A stretch of 62,186 nt of DNA from Lentisphaerota bacterium. GTDB taxonomy: Bacteria; Verrucomicrobiota; Lentisphaeria; Victivallales; Victivallaceae. Each line of letters opens with the position of its first letter. Position 1 is the first letter of the stretch. Positions 26,844-36,299 of the stretch are shown here, one piece after another. The stretch is from assembly GCA_024225035.1 (NCBI GenBank), contig JAAEMX010000008.1, forward strand, positions 1 to 62,186, written 5' to 3'. Made by a program: the position numbers and the translations under genes. The notes under the pieces were generated by a model. The model saw only the letters and a program-made list of their open reading frames with translations. It did no database searches and was not told the DNA's origin.

Positions 26844-28193
26844 TTATTTTTTATAAATTATATTGCCGTTTTCGTCTTTTTTCAGACGGTTGAGATATTG
26901 AATCTCAGAACGTTTATATTCCATTTTTATTCCGGGCTGTGGGCTGAACAGTACTTTATATTTACTTTCTTTATAAAGAATACCCAGTATTTTGGGGTGC
27001 TTGATTAACTTCATTTCTGCGTTAGGAACCCAGAGAGTGATTGGAGTGGTGCGGACAATTTTACCTTTTTGAATCGTTACATAAACACTCTTTTTATCGG
27101 GCTTACCAAGTTTATGTGCGGCCGTTATACGGTATCTCCCTGCAGTAATATTCCTGATTTTGATGACTTTTGAAACTCCATCGGTTTCTGATGGCTGGCT
27201 GACACAATAACGTTTCCCATTGAAATAAACTGTGGAGCCAGGAGGATTTATTACGACGTCTGCTCCTCCAGTGTTGCCGATTAAAGGCATTGACACTTGA
27301 ATATTTTTTCCTGCTGTAGCGTAAAACTCTTTGGAAAATGGATCAAAACCTTTTTGCTCTGCCCTTATAGAGTATTTGCCGACATTAAGTTTGATATTTT
27401 TGAGTGGAGCTGTTCCATATGGTTTGTTGTTTATATATATCTTTGCTCCTGATGGCGTGGAGCTTACATTTACATTGCAGGGGAGTTGACGCAGGAAGTA
27501 ACTTTTGCTGGTAACATTATCGCGCTTGACCAAAACAGTTTCTTCTACCTTTCCAAAGCCATTTTTGTTCAGGATTAATTTGTATTTTCCTGACTCAAGT
27601 TCTGTTTTATAAGGAGTGTATCCCCGTGGTGTGCCATTAATGAAAACTCGGGCATGTGAAGGAGTGCTTTTCAGAACTAACTGACCTATGTTGGAATCCA
27701 AGGAAATAAGTATTTCTTTTGGACGTGAGTCTTTAATTTCAAATTTTGACTCCCTGACTGCATACCCGGTTTTATCGATTGTGGCAGTGTAGGGGCCCAA
27801 TGGCAAACGTGGGATAATCAGCGGTGTCAAACCGAGCGCACGTTTGTTAATGGTTACCTTGGCGCCACTAGGTCGGCTTTTTATCAGCAGAGATCCAGTA
27901 ATTGGTTCAAGCTTTATATTTACAGTTTTCTTTTCCCTCGGTTTCATTGTGATGCTTTTCCAAACCGGTCGGTACTTATCTTTTACTATTTTCAGTAAAT
28001 AGGTGCTAGGAAGGGGTTTCAGCTTTCTCGGAGTTACTCCATAGCTTTTGTTTTTCAGAGAAAATATTTCTGCACCTGACGGATCCGTATTAATCTGCAA
28101 TTCTCCGCGTTTGTCTTTTGGAGCTTTTTTCCCACATCCTGGCAATAATAATAAACAGAATGAAAAACATATAATATAGATGATTTTATTCAT
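26844..28193 (-). CDS. PEGA-repeat lipoprotein of the Tad cluster
   Basis: Encodes 449 residues. The lipobox is L-L-L-P-G-C, so the protein is membrane anchored. At least four PEGA-type repeats follow (S-x-P-S-G-A-x-V/I-x-I-N, then G-x-T-P, then a Gly-Lys-Tyr strand) at roughly residues 33-95, 105-160, 170-230 and 240-300, and a weaker fifth. PEGA domains are small beta-modules on bacterial surfaces. The gene overlaps the FHA gene by 4 bases (ATGA) and is the last gene of the Tad operon, suggesting an accessory role in assembling or anchoring the apparatus. Confidence 0.88.
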   Translation of the reverse strand: MNKIIYIICFSFCLLLLPGCGKKAPKDKRGELQINTDPSGAEIFSLKNKSYGVTPRKLKPLPSTYLLKIVKDKYRPVWKSITMKPREKKTVNIKLEPITGSLLIKSRPSGAKVTINKRALGLTPLIIPRLPLGPYTATIDKTGYAVRESKFEIKDSRPKEILISLDSNIGQLVLKSTPSHARVFINGTPRGYTPYKTELESGKYKLILNKNGFGKVEETVLVKRDNVTSKSYFLRQLPCNVNVSSTPSGAKIYINNKPYGTAPLKNIKLNVGKYSIRAEQKGFDPFSKEFYATAGKNIQVSMPLIGNTGGADVVINPPGSTVYFNGKRYCVSQPSETDGVSKVIKIRNITAGRYRITAAHKLGKPDKKSVYVTIQKGKIVRTTPITLWVPNAEMKLIKHPKILGILYKESKYKVLFSPQPGIKMEYKRSEIQYLNRLKKDENGNIIYKK

Positions 28194-29974
28194 CTTTTAT
28201 TCCTCTGGCGTTGGTTATCATCGATTTGCATAATAGCTTTTCTGGCAATTTTATAAATATTTTCATCTTCAGAAGATAATCTCATAAGTTCTGATGCAAT
28301 AGCACGTGATTTTTTGAGGTCCTTCAAGCGCATACAGCGGCGATACTCGAACTTTAAGTCGTTGATTCGTTTCTGGCGTATAGTTTCAACTTCCTGTTCG
28401 CGTTTTCTGGCAATATTCCAGATACGCGGTTTAGGAGAGAACTGATCCAGATATTCTACTACCAGGCGATAACGGCGAACTGCTTTCAGAAGGTTTTCCG
28501 GAGCAGCTTCGCGGTTCTGATAAAAATCTTCGGCTTTGTAGAAAACCTGTTCTGCCAGTTTTTTTAACTCTTCTGGAGTCATGGCTATTGACTGCATGCC
28601 GTAAAAATCAGATAGGTCATCGATGGCATGTTCAATACTCTCAAATGAGGTAGGTGCAAAAGTATTGCGGACAGCGATTGTATTAGTTTTTTCCCATTCT
28701 ACAACTGTCAAATATCTGACTTCATCAAGAGAGTTTGCCGCTATTCCGGGAGCGGGTTGTTCTAATGCCATGAATGATGTTTTCGCAATTTCTTTTTTAA
28801 GGTCATCAAGCTGTGCTTCGTTGATTTTAGTAACTGTCTTGCTGAAATGACGTTGGGACTTTAAATCATCAATTGTGAATTTTGCTTTATCCATTTCAAT
28901 AAGCAGACTGAATCTGAACACATTGTCCTTAGTCGCCTTCTCTTTAGTGTAATACAGGACAAACGGTTTTGCCTTTTTAGGATTTTTAATTGATGCAGGC
29001 AACTTTTTATTTTTTTCTTTATTGTATCCATAAAATACAGCGATAAAAACAGCGGCAAAGCAAATTACCGAAGTATAAAATAGAAGGTTTGAGCTACGCT
29101 TGCGTTTCTTGCCTTTTTCAGAAGGCTCTGAGGAGCTTGCATCTTTTCCATCTTTATTAAAAATGTCCAAACCTTTGATTAGAGATTCAGAAATTCCTGT
29201 ATCAATATTTTTTTCATCAGTTTTATCTTTTTTATCGATATCTGCCTTTGGCGGCATGGGAATGGTTTTATGAGTTTTGGGTTTGGGCTTATCGCTTTTG
29301 ACAGGAGAATCTTTTTTGTCAGAGTCAGGTGACATTGGTTGAAAAACGATTTTTTGAACAGGAGGCTCAGTCTTACTCTCTTTTTCGTTCTTGACTGGCT
29401 GTATAACTGGAGGTACATCTTCAGAAAGAGGGTGGATTATAATTTTTTCCTTGTCTTTCTTATCTGCTTTCCCATCAGCTTTTTTCTTATTGGCATCACC
29501 CTTTGCTGATGAAAGCTTGTCATTCTTAGTTAACTGGATAGCATCAGCAGAAGTTTTCTTTTCCTTCTTATTTGAGTCGGAGTCTTTTTGCGTTGCCTGC
29601 TGCTTGGTATCCTTTGGTGTCTTAACAGAAGGACTCTTTGCGGCATTAGAATCAGCTGCTTTTTCTGGTTTTTCGGTGTTTTGTTCTGAACTTTCCAGTT
29701 TAAAACCCTGATCTCCCAAATCAACAATATCGCCTGGCTGAAGTACCTTGCTGCCGGAAATTTTTTCTTTGTTGACTTTTATGCCGTTGGTGCTTCCCAA
29801 ATCAATTATTATCCAGGTTTTTTCATTAAGCCTGTCAATTCTGGCATGGTAACGGCTAACACCTTCAGCCAGAATGTTAATATCATTGTCAAGTTCCCGC
29901 CCCAAGGCCGTTTGATCTTTTTGCAGATCGACGCTTTCTCCGGCCCTGATGCCGTTAAGGAAAAAGATTTTCAT
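28190..29974 (-). CDS. FHA-domain membrane protein of the Tad cluster
   Basis: Encodes 594 residues. An FHA domain occupies 1-95 (G-R-E-L-D-N-D-I; S-R-Y-H-A-R-I; D-L-G-S-T-N-G-I-K-V-N), binding phospho-threonine. Residues about 100-290 form a very Lys/Asp/Ser/Pro-rich linker, then one membrane helix (about 296-316), then a 270-residue C-terminal domain with no recognised motif and a basic coiled-coil-like end. Topology suggests a cytoplasmic FHA and a periplasmic C-terminal domain. Neighbours on both sides overlap or abut it, so it belongs to the secretion module. Confidence 0.85.
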   Translation of the reverse strand: MKIFFLNGIRAGESVDLQKDQTALGRELDNDINILAEGVSRYHARIDRLNEKTWIIIDLGSTNGIKVNKEKISGSKVLQPGDIVDLGDQGFKLESSEQNTEKPEKAADSNAAKSPSVKTPKDTKQQATQKDSDSNKKEKKTSADAIQLTKNDKLSSAKGDANKKKADGKADKKDKEKIIIHPLSEDVPPVIQPVKNEKESKTEPPVQKIVFQPMSPDSDKKDSPVKSDKPKPKTHKTIPMPPKADIDKKDKTDEKNIDTGISESLIKGLDIFNKDGKDASSSEPSEKGKKRKRSSNLLFYTSVICFAAVFIAVFYGYNKEKNKKLPASIKNPKKAKPFVLYYTKEKATKDNVFRFSLLIEMDKAKFTIDDLKSQRHFSKTVTKINEAQLDDLKKEIAKTSFMALEQPAPGIAANSLDEVRYLTVVEWEKTNTIAVRNTFAPTSFESIEHAIDDLSDFYGMQSIAMTPEELKKLAEQVFYKAEDFYQNREAAPENLLKAVRRYRLVVEYLDQFSPKPRIWNIARKREQEVETIRQKRINDLKFEYRRCMRLKDLKKSRAIASELMRLSSEDENIYKIARKAIMQIDDNQRQRNKR

Positions 29975-30405
29975 TTCTTACTCTCTTTAAATGAAACCAT
30001 TGACTCTACGGATTGAATTATTTTCTTTTCACGGAGCTGTTTTGCCAGCTCTGGTACGACTTCGCTACGTAAATTCAGGATATCTCCCATTTCTGTTCGA
30101 GTTGCCTCAATTGTGCCTGGAGGCAGCTCTATTGTGGTCTTCCCTTTGCCGCAGCGGACAAAAGGTATCCACGGAGGGAGTTTTTTGCGTAACCCGACGA
30201 TTTTATTTTCGTCGTCGACAAATATTATATCCAGCTTTCTGGTCATGAACAGTGTATGAATTGTGTTGCAGCGAGGGAAAACTATCGCATCACATCCAAT
30301 GCTGTTAAAATCACGTCCTATCATGCCGCGGGCGCGTTTGAAAAAGCTGTCTGCTAATTCCGGTCTGTACGACAAATAAATTTTTTTAGATAAATTATAT
30401 ATCAT
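29971..30405 (-). CDS. DUF192-family protein within the Tad operon
   Basis: Encodes 144 residues from ATG 30405, preceded by GAAGG 7 bases away; a longer frame starting at 30426 would overlap tadC and lacks this spacing. DUF192 features: R-A-R-G-M-I-G-R, the N-T-I-H-T-L-F-M-T motif, L-D-I-I-F-V-D, and V-L-E/ELP-P-G-T-I-E. The biochemical role of DUF192 is unknown. It overlaps the next gene (ATGA at 29971-29974). Confidence 0.85.
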   Translation of the reverse strand: MIYNLSKKIYLSYRPELADSFFKRARGMIGRDFNSIGCDAIVFPRCNTIHTLFMTRKLDIIFVDDENKIVGLRKKLPPWIPFVRCGKGKTTIELPPGTIEATRTEMGDILNLRSEVVPELAKQLREKKIIQSVESMVSFKESKK

Positions 30406-30415
30406 TAAAAAGCCT

Positions 30416-31315
30416 TCAGCGTCCAAGATATTTGGCTGCCTGCATAAGAATTGGGACCATCAGTATAATTAAGACTGACGGGAATATAAAAATAACCACA
30501 GGGCCGAGGATTTTAACTGGCGCTTCATTGGCCAGTTTCTCGGCTCTGGAAAAACGTTTGTTGCGCAGGGTATCGCCTTGAATGCGAAGTAGCTGTCCGA
30601 TACTCACACCTAGCTCTTCCGCTTGAACAATCGCATTTAAAACGGAAGTGAGATCAGGCTGACGAACTCGCAGTGACATTTCACGTAAGGCCTGAGAGCG
30701 TTTCTTGCCGAGCTGTATTTCTCTGAAAGTTCTGTGCAGCTCTTCGCCAAGCGCATCTATTTTTCGCCTGCCCAAAATATCACGCAGAGACGTCAGGAAA
30801 TCTTTACCGGCTTCGACAGACAGTGTTAACAGGTCTAGTACGTTAGGTAAAGCGCGCATTATATTGTTATGGCGGCGTTGCACGGTTTTCTTTAACCACG
30901 CACCAGGATACAGGTAAAAGGCCATTAGTACAACTAGTCCAATAATGGGACGTCCTTGTATTGTGACCAGTACCCAGAAGATTATTCCAAGTATTACGAG
31001 AAGGATGCGTCCGGAAATAAAATCCTCGGCACTTACCGTATAGCTGTAGCCGGCCATAAGCAGTTGTTCAGCGGTTTTCTTCGAAGTGTTTTTAATAAAT
31101 TTCATGCGGGATATGAAGCGTACGTTAGGCGCCAGGGGCATAACTAGACGCAGCATTACCGGCAGACTTTTCTTCATCTCATTATCAAGGCCTTTGTCAA
31201 CTTGGATTTTTTCCATAAACTGCAGCAATATAAGCAAGAAACAGGCGACTGAAACACCAGTACATGCTGCTGCTGCAAAAGTTATAGTTGAAAAACCGAC
31301 CCCGGTCATTTTCAC
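30416..31315 (-). CDS. tadC: Tad assembly platform protein TadC
   Basis: Encodes 299 residues. One N-terminal membrane helix is followed by a cytoplasmic stretch with A-E-Q-L-L-M-A-G-Y, a central helix pair, the T2SS-F motif L-P-N-V-L-D-L-L-T-L-S-V-E-A-G, then F-R-E-I-Q-L-G-K and A-I-V-Q-A-E-E-L-G, and a final helix pair. TadC and TadB form the inner-membrane platform that the ATPase drives. Its ATG is 4 bases from the TadB stop. Confidence 0.92.
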   Translation of the reverse strand: MKMTGVGFSTITFAAAACTGVSVACFLLILLQFMEKIQVDKGLDNEMKKSLPVMLRLVMPLAPNVRFISRMKFIKNTSKKTAEQLLMAGYSYTVSAEDFISGRILLVILGIIFWVLVTIQGRPIIGLVVLMAFYLYPGAWLKKTVQRRHNNIMRALPNVLDLLTLSVEAGKDFLTSLRDILGRRKIDALGEELHRTFREIQLGKKRSQALREMSLRVRQPDLTSVLNAIVQAEELGVSIGQLLRIQGDTLRNKRFSRAEKLANEAPVKILGPVVIFIFPSVLIILMVPILMQAAKYLGR

Positions 31316-31319
31316 TCTC

Positions 31320-32213
31320 CTAAATGTCGATAGTTGTAATTTTTTTGATAACTAATGCGCCAACAATTACCATGACGCACACAAATATCAGTGAAAATAT
31401 TCCAATGAGTGAACCAAAAAAATGATCCATGGTATCTGGTACTATTTTACACATCATAAAGAGTAATGCAAACGGCATAATCCCAATTAATGTAGCCTGC
31501 AACTTACCCTGAGCTGTCATGGCTCTCAATTTATTGTTGATTCTAACGCGTTCGCGGATTACGGATGACAGCCGCTCAAGAATCGAAGTTAATTCACCGC
31601 CTGTTTGACGTGCAGTAATTATTGCAGTCGTAACCAATTCCATATCAGCGCTTCCGAGTCGACCGCACATGTTGTCAAGAGCTTTTTCGAGAGACACTCC
31701 AAGTCTTATTTCCTGAACCAGCAGACGGAATTCAACGGAAATAGGTCGTTTATTTTCAGCTGCTACAGATTCGATGGCCTGGTTTATGCTAAAACCAGCT
31801 TTAAGCGAACTTGCTATCGAATTCAGGGCATCTTCGAGTTGCTCGTTAAATTTATCAAGGCGCTTTTTACGTAGAAATCTTAAAATCAGGCGTGGTGCAG
31901 GAAAGGATAAAAACGCTACCAGAACCGCTAGAAATACAGCCTTAGGCCAACTGAAGGCACTGCTGCTGGAGGCGTAAATTCCGAGAGTTATAAAACCTGC
32001 GAGTCCAGAAGCAGCCAGACTGAAGTCAAAAATTCTGGCAGCAGGCATTTGCAGCAGCACGTCATCAAGTTCAACGGCTGCCTCTTTGAGGTAACGTTCC
32101 TTATAACGGCTTGAGGCATAGCTGAAGAAATCGACAATCACCATGGTAGCCAGCGTGACCGCGAAGAACGCGCAAATGCCGGGTAAAAAAGGTGAATTGA
32201 GTATCTGCATCAA
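31320..32213 (-). CDS. tadB: Tad assembly platform protein TadB
   Basis: Encodes 297 residues. Hydrophobic N-terminal helix, then two helices (about 60-110), the T2SS-F signature (L-E-D-A-L-N-S-I-A-S-S-L-K-A-G-F-S-I-N-Q-A), a second half (V-T-T-A-I-I-T-A-R-Q-T-G-G-E-L), and two C-terminal membrane helices. It partners TadC in the Flp/Tad apparatus. Its start overlaps the stop of cpaF by 4 bases. Confidence 0.92.
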   Translation of the reverse strand: MMQILNSPFLPGICAFFAVTLATMVIVDFFSYASSRYKERYLKEAAVELDDVLLQMPAARIFDFSLAASGLAGFITLGIYASSSSAFSWPKAVFLAVLVAFLSFPAPRLILRFLRKKRLDKFNEQLEDALNSIASSLKAGFSINQAIESVAAENKRPISVEFRLLVQEIRLGVSLEKALDNMCGRLGSADMELVTTAIITARQTGGELTSILERLSSVIRERVRINNKLRAMTAQGKLQATLIGIMPFALLFMMCKIVPDTMDHFFGSLIGIFSLIFVCVMVIVGALVIKKITTIDI

Positions 32214-33976
32214 TTATTGCTCCATTTCTCATTATCAAATATCGCGATATCCAACGGAATCTTTGCTCTTTCGATGTCTTCCATAAATGTTGGGATGTTC
32301 CCTGTAGACAGGTGGTTGCCAGTAATCTTGTTGTTTTCATCCCAGCCTTCATGTTTATATACAAAGATGTCCTGCAAAGTAATGATATCACCTTCCATTT
32401 TGGTTATTTCACTGATGTGGGTGATTTTGCGGGAACCGTCACGTTCACGGTTAACCTGAACTATGATGTCAATTGCAGAGGCAATTTGTTCGCGAATCGC
32501 ACGCAGCGGTAGGTCAAATCCGGCCATCAACACCAGTGTTTCTAGACGAGCTAGAGCGTCGCGTGGAGTATTTGCATGAACTGTGGTAAGAGAGCCGTCA
32601 TGTCCGGTATTCATTGCCTGCAGCATATCCAGGGCTTCTCCTCCGCGACACTCACCGACAACAATTCGGTCAGGGCGCATGCGCAAGGAGTTTCGGACCA
32701 GGTCTCGAATACTTATAGCACCTTTGCCTTCAATATTTGGAGGCTTTGATTCAAGCCGTACGATATGTTCCTGATGCAGCTGCAGCTCGGCAGCGTCTTC
32801 TATTGTAATAATGCGTTCACGATTGGGCAGATATGAACTCAATACATTGAGTAAAGTAGTTTTACCGGAACCGGTACCACCGGAAATTATTATATTTTTT
32901 CTTACTTTTACGCAAGCCTCTAGAAACTCAGCCATTTCCCGTGCAATGGTGCCGAAGTTTATCAAGTCAGAAATCTCAAAAGGAGTTTTTGAGAATTTAC
33001 GTATTGTTATAGAAGGGCCTACTAATGATAGAGGTGGAATTATGGCATTAACACGTGAGCCGTCCGGCAAACGGGCATCAACCATTGGGGAACTTTCATC
33101 TATGCGACGTCCCAGTGGAGATACAATACGTTCAATCGCAGAAATTACCTGTGCATTATCAGCAAAAGCAGTATCTGTGCGATACAGTGTGCCTTTAGAT
33201 TCTACGTAAACGTGATTAGGCCCGTTAACCATAATTTCTGTGATGTCGTCCAGTTCAGTCAGGTATTCAAGAGGCCCCAAGCCGATAGCTTCCTGTATGA
33301 GTTCCCGCTCAACTTGCTCCAGTTTTACACCTGTAGGCAGCGGAATAGTCAATTCAGAAAGTATTTCGGAGATTGTAGATTTAGCTTTTTCTTCCAAGTC
33401 CTGCTCAGAAATTCCGGAAAGAGCCATTTTTTTCAGATTCAGGCGTTTCAACAGTTCTATGTGAACTCGCTTTTTTATTTCCTGAACAAGAGGCCGAGAC
33501 TTATCAGGAATACCTGATATTTTCAACAGTGGTATTTTCCCCTTGCCGGATTTAGCGGGTGTTTCAGCTTGTGTTTTGCTTGCCTTTTTCAGCTCACAGC
33601 TTATGGTTTTAAGGTGTTTTTCTTTTTCAGGAGATGGTTTTGGCGGTTCTTTTCCCGCAGAAATTTCAATGTTTTTTACTTCCGGCCCTTTTACAACAAT
33701 ATTGACCTGACCGATTGATATTGTTGAATTGATTCCTGCTTCTCGGCGTTCATTTGCCATGATACGCTTATCATCAATAAAAGTGCCGTTAGAGCTGTCG
33801 AGATCAACCACAGTTAAATGATTTTCATTAACTATAAATTGAGCATGACGCCCGGAAATTTCCGGCCGGTTGAATTGAATATGACAATCTGCTCCTGAGC
33901 CGACAAGGTATGACCCGGGAATCAGTTTTCCAAGAGCCGTCCCCTGATTCGGCTGCTTGATAATCAATTCAAACAT
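32210..33976 (-). CDS. cpaF: FHA-fused CpaF/TadA secretion ATPase
   Basis: Encodes 588 residues. An FHA domain occupies residues 1-95 ([26 protein letters not shown]), then a linker to about 165. The CpaF/TadA core has the DEIRDI-like head, Walker [13 protein letters not shown] near residue 365, an Asp-box with E-D-A-A-E-L-Q, the Walker B region [12 protein letters not shown], and the His box T-V-H-A-N-T. Ordinary CpaF lacks the FHA, so the fusion brings phospho-regulation directly onto the motor that powers Flp pilus assembly. Confidence 0.93.
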   Translation of the reverse strand: MFELIIKQPNQGTALGKLIPGSYLVGSGADCHIQFNRPEISGRHAQFIVNENHLTVVDLDSSNGTFIDDKRIMANERREAGINSTISIGQVNIVVKGPEVKNIEISAGKEPPKPSPEKEKHLKTISCELKKASKTQAETPAKSGKGKIPLLKISGIPDKSRPLVQEIKKRVHIELLKRLNLKKMALSGISEQDLEEKAKSTISEILSELTIPLPTGVKLEQVERELIQEAIGLGPLEYLTELDDITEIMVNGPNHVYVESKGTLYRTDTAFADNAQVISAIERIVSPLGRRIDESSPMVDARLPDGSRVNAIIPPLSLVGPSITIRKFSKTPFEISDLINFGTIAREMAEFLEACVKVRKNIIISGGTGSGKTTLLNVLSSYLPNRERIITIEDAAELQLHQEHIVRLESKPPNIEGKGAISIRDLVRNSLRMRPDRIVVGECRGGEALDMLQAMNTGHDGSLTTVHANTPRDALARLETLVLMAGFDLPLRAIREQIASAIDIIVQVNRERDGSRKITHISEITKMEGDIITLQDIFVYKHEGWDENNKITGNHLSTGNIPTFMEDIERAKIPLDIAIFDNEKWSNN

Positions 33977-34024
33977 TGTTTCCTCCGATGTTTATCAATT
34001 GCTGACAGAAAGTTGTTTTACCGA

Positions 34025-34837
34025 TTACCTGCGGTAACGCATTTTCTTCTGACGCTCTTCATTATACTTTTGAATATTGCGTTCCAGGTATTTGAAATTT
34101 ACTGATTGTAAATCGTTTTCAAACTTTGAGTCTTCGCTGTTACGCAAACTTAAAGAGATTCGTCCTTTTTGTGTAGCAAATATAATCATTTCAGCTTCTT
34201 TCGGCAGAAGCTCCAGGGTGACTGTGCTGTAGCCGCGGCGAGAGCCGGCTCCCTGTGAATTCTTGCCCCAGTTAGGGCCGGTAGCAACTACTCTGACGTT
34301 CTGCAGGATGGTCATTGTGACTGTGTCAAGAGCTTTATCGCCACGCATTTCCGGGAAGCGGAAGGTGCCGACTAAATCAACATGGTCCTCGGGTTGAATT
34401 AAATTTGTAACTGATGAAGTGGCATCAACTGCTATGGAAATGGCGCGGTAGCCGGGGCGCAAAACGGCATTAAGTCCAAAACGGGTACGTGATGCCGGGC
34501 GCAAATCATCCCACTGGAGGACGCGTCCACTTTCTAGAGAAACGTCAAGTTTGCGGCCAATTATTATGTTCCGTTTTGACCAGGGAATATCTCTGTAAAC
34601 CATACCCGGCGTACGCATGCGTTTTAACTCAAACCTTGCAAGATCATCGCTGGTCAGTTCCTCATTAACAGCTTTTGACTTAGAAAGTTTGATTACAATA
34701 GCATGTTCGGCCTGTCCTTGTATGCGATGTTTTTCGGCTTGAATCTGATGATAAGTCAGCACAAATGCAACTACCCCGAAAAAAACTGCTGCCAGCAAAA
34801 GAAGCTTTTGTCTCATTTGCCTTGTCCTCTCTGTCAT
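34025..34837 (-). CDS. cpaB: Flp pilus assembly protein CpaB/RcpC
   Basis: Encodes 270 residues. A single N-terminal membrane helix (about 11-30) leads to a SAF-type domain (L-T-S-D-D-L-A-R-F-E-L-K; G-R-V-L-Q-W-D-D-L) and the RcpC/CpaB domain (R-A-I-S-I-A-V-D; V-D-L-V-G-T-F). It is a periplasmic component around the Tad secretin. It is the first gene of the minus-strand cluster. No Flp pilin, prepilin peptidase or Tad secretin is adjacent, so they must lie elsewhere. Confidence 0.9.
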   Translation of the reverse strand: MTERTRQMRQKLLLLAAVFFGVVAFVLTYHQIQAEKHRIQGQAEHAIVIKLSKSKAVNEELTSDDLARFELKRMRTPGMVYRDIPWSKRNIIIGRKLDVSLESGRVLQWDDLRPASRTRFGLNAVLRPGYRAISIAVDATSSVTNLIQPEDHVDLVGTFRFPEMRGDKALDTVTMTILQNVRVVATGPNWGKNSQGAGSRRGYSTVTLELLPKEAEMIIFATQKGRISLSLRNSEDSKFENDLQSVNFKYLERNIQKYNEERQKKMRYRR

Positions 34838-35075
34838 ATGGCAATTATTAAATTATTAGTTTACAAAGAATATACTCCTGATCATTAATTTTTCCAGTGA
34901 AAGCACGGTTATATAGCGGTAAGTATATATAAATATAAATGTTACCATAGTTTAAAAAACGGTAAACTCATTCTTTTTAAACGTATAAACAGCAGTATTT
35001 ACTGTCCATATATTTTTAAAAAATTAAGTTATTGTTTCATCTTAATAATTAATAAAGACAGTTCTCATTAGCAGC

Positions 35076-35123
35076 TTGACAAGTGGGTTTATAGAGTATT
35101 ACATTGTTGAAGTGCAATGTAAT
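35076..35123 (+). promoter_or_regulatory. -35 box and inverted repeat before the threonine-synthase-like gene
   Basis: A perfect TTGACA (35076-35081) lies upstream of a perfect 9-bp inverted repeat, ATTACATTG (35098-35106) and CAATGTAAT (35115-35123). The repeat starts where a -10 box would be (17 bases down, TTACAT), as expected of a repressor operator. The rest of the 339-base region 34838-35176 is AT-rich, with no further gene; it must also hold the minus-strand promoter of cpaB. Confidence 0.45.
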
Positions 35124-35176
35124 TATGAGAAGCTGACTGTCTCCAAGCTGGATCCGGATAAAATAGAGGTGTCTCC

Positions 35177-36292
35177 ATGAGTACAATTATCTACTGTTCT
35201 GAATGCTTAAAAGAATATTCATTTATAGAAATGCCGTTGACTTGCGAGTGCGGTGGAATCCTTTCGATAAAAAGAAATGCAAATCTTGATGCCGGGAAGT
35301 TTTTAAATAGAGAAATATGGTCAATGTTTCGTTACAAAAACTTTCTGCCCCTGGATTGCCTCGGAGATGCCTGGAAGGGTATAACTTTAGGGGAGGGGAT
35401 GACGCCAGTTGTAGATTATGGCTCTGATTTTGGCAATCTGAAAATCAAGATGGATTATATGATGCCGACCTTATCCTTTAAGGATCGCGGTGCAAGTATT
35501 CTGGTTGCGGCTGCCAAAAAACTTGGAATAAAAGAGATAGTCCAGGACAGCAGCGGGAATGCCGGAATAGCAGTTGCGGCCTATGCGGCCAGAGCTGGAA
35601 TTAAATGTTCAATTTTTGTACCTGCCGGTAACTCAAAAAAGAAAATTCAGCAAATATATGTTCACGGTGCAGATGTGTATGAAATTGAAGGAACTAGAGA
35701 GGATACCGCAAAAGCTGCATTGAATAAAGTTCTTGAAGAAAAGCTTTATTATGCGAGCCATGTATATAATCCATTTTTTTATGAAGGCACAAAGACTTAT
35801 GTATTTGAGTTATTCGAGCAGCTTAAAGGTAATATGCCAGACTATTTGTGGGTTCCTGTCGGTAATGGGACTTTACTTCTTGGCTGTTATTATGGGTTAT
35901 TGGATTTGAAAAGTGCAGGACTTATAAGTAAGTTTCCAAAAATGATTGCTGTACAGTCACACAATTGTGCTCCAGTTCATGATGCTTTTTATGCAGGAGA
36001 AGACGTGGTTAAACCATGTGTTAATAAAGGAACTCTTGCGGAAGGTATTGCTATTGCTGATCCCAAAAGAGGTAAATTAATACTGCAGGCGTTAAGAGAG
36101 CTTGATGGTGAAGTTTTAACCGCGGATGAAAAAGCAATATGCGCTGCGGCCAAGAAACTTGCCGGTGATGGTTTTTACTTTGAAACTACAACTGCCGCAA
36201 CTTTTGCAGCGTATTTTTCTAACCCTGATTTTCAAGATAAAATATCTGTGTTACCAGCCTGTGGTGCCGGAATAAAATCCAGCATAATTTAA
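35177..36292 (+). CDS. Threonine-synthase-like PLP enzyme
   Basis: Encodes 371 residues. The N-terminus has a small zinc-ribbon-like knuckle (C-S-E-C ... C-E-C-G-G), followed by the fold type II PLP core: L-S-F-K-D-R-G-A (Schiff-base Lys), S-S-G-N-A-G-I-A (phosphate cradle), and V-P-V-G-N-G-T-L-L. These are ThrC-type features. The reaction, O-phosphohomoserine to threonine, is likely but not proven, since related lyases share the motifs. No other threonine gene is next to it. Confidence 0.8.
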   Translation: MSTIIYCSECLKEYSFIEMPLTCECGGILSIKRNANLDAGKFLNREIWSMFRYKNFLPLDCLGDAWKGITLGEGMTPVVDYGSDFGNLKIKMDYMMPTLSFKDRGASILVAAAKKLGIKEIVQDSSGNAGIAVAAYAARAGIKCSIFVPAGNSKKKIQQIYVHGADVYEIEGTREDTAKAALNKVLEEKLYYASHVYNPFFYEGTKTYVFELFEQLKGNMPDYLWVPVGNGTLLLGCYYGLLDLKSAGLISKFPKMIAVQSHNCAPVHDAFYAGEDVVKPCVNKGTLAEGIAIADPKRGKLILQALRELDGEVLTADEKAICAAAKKLAGDGFYFETTTAATFAAYFSNPDFQDKISVLPACGAGIKSSII

Positions 36293-36299
36293 TATGGGG

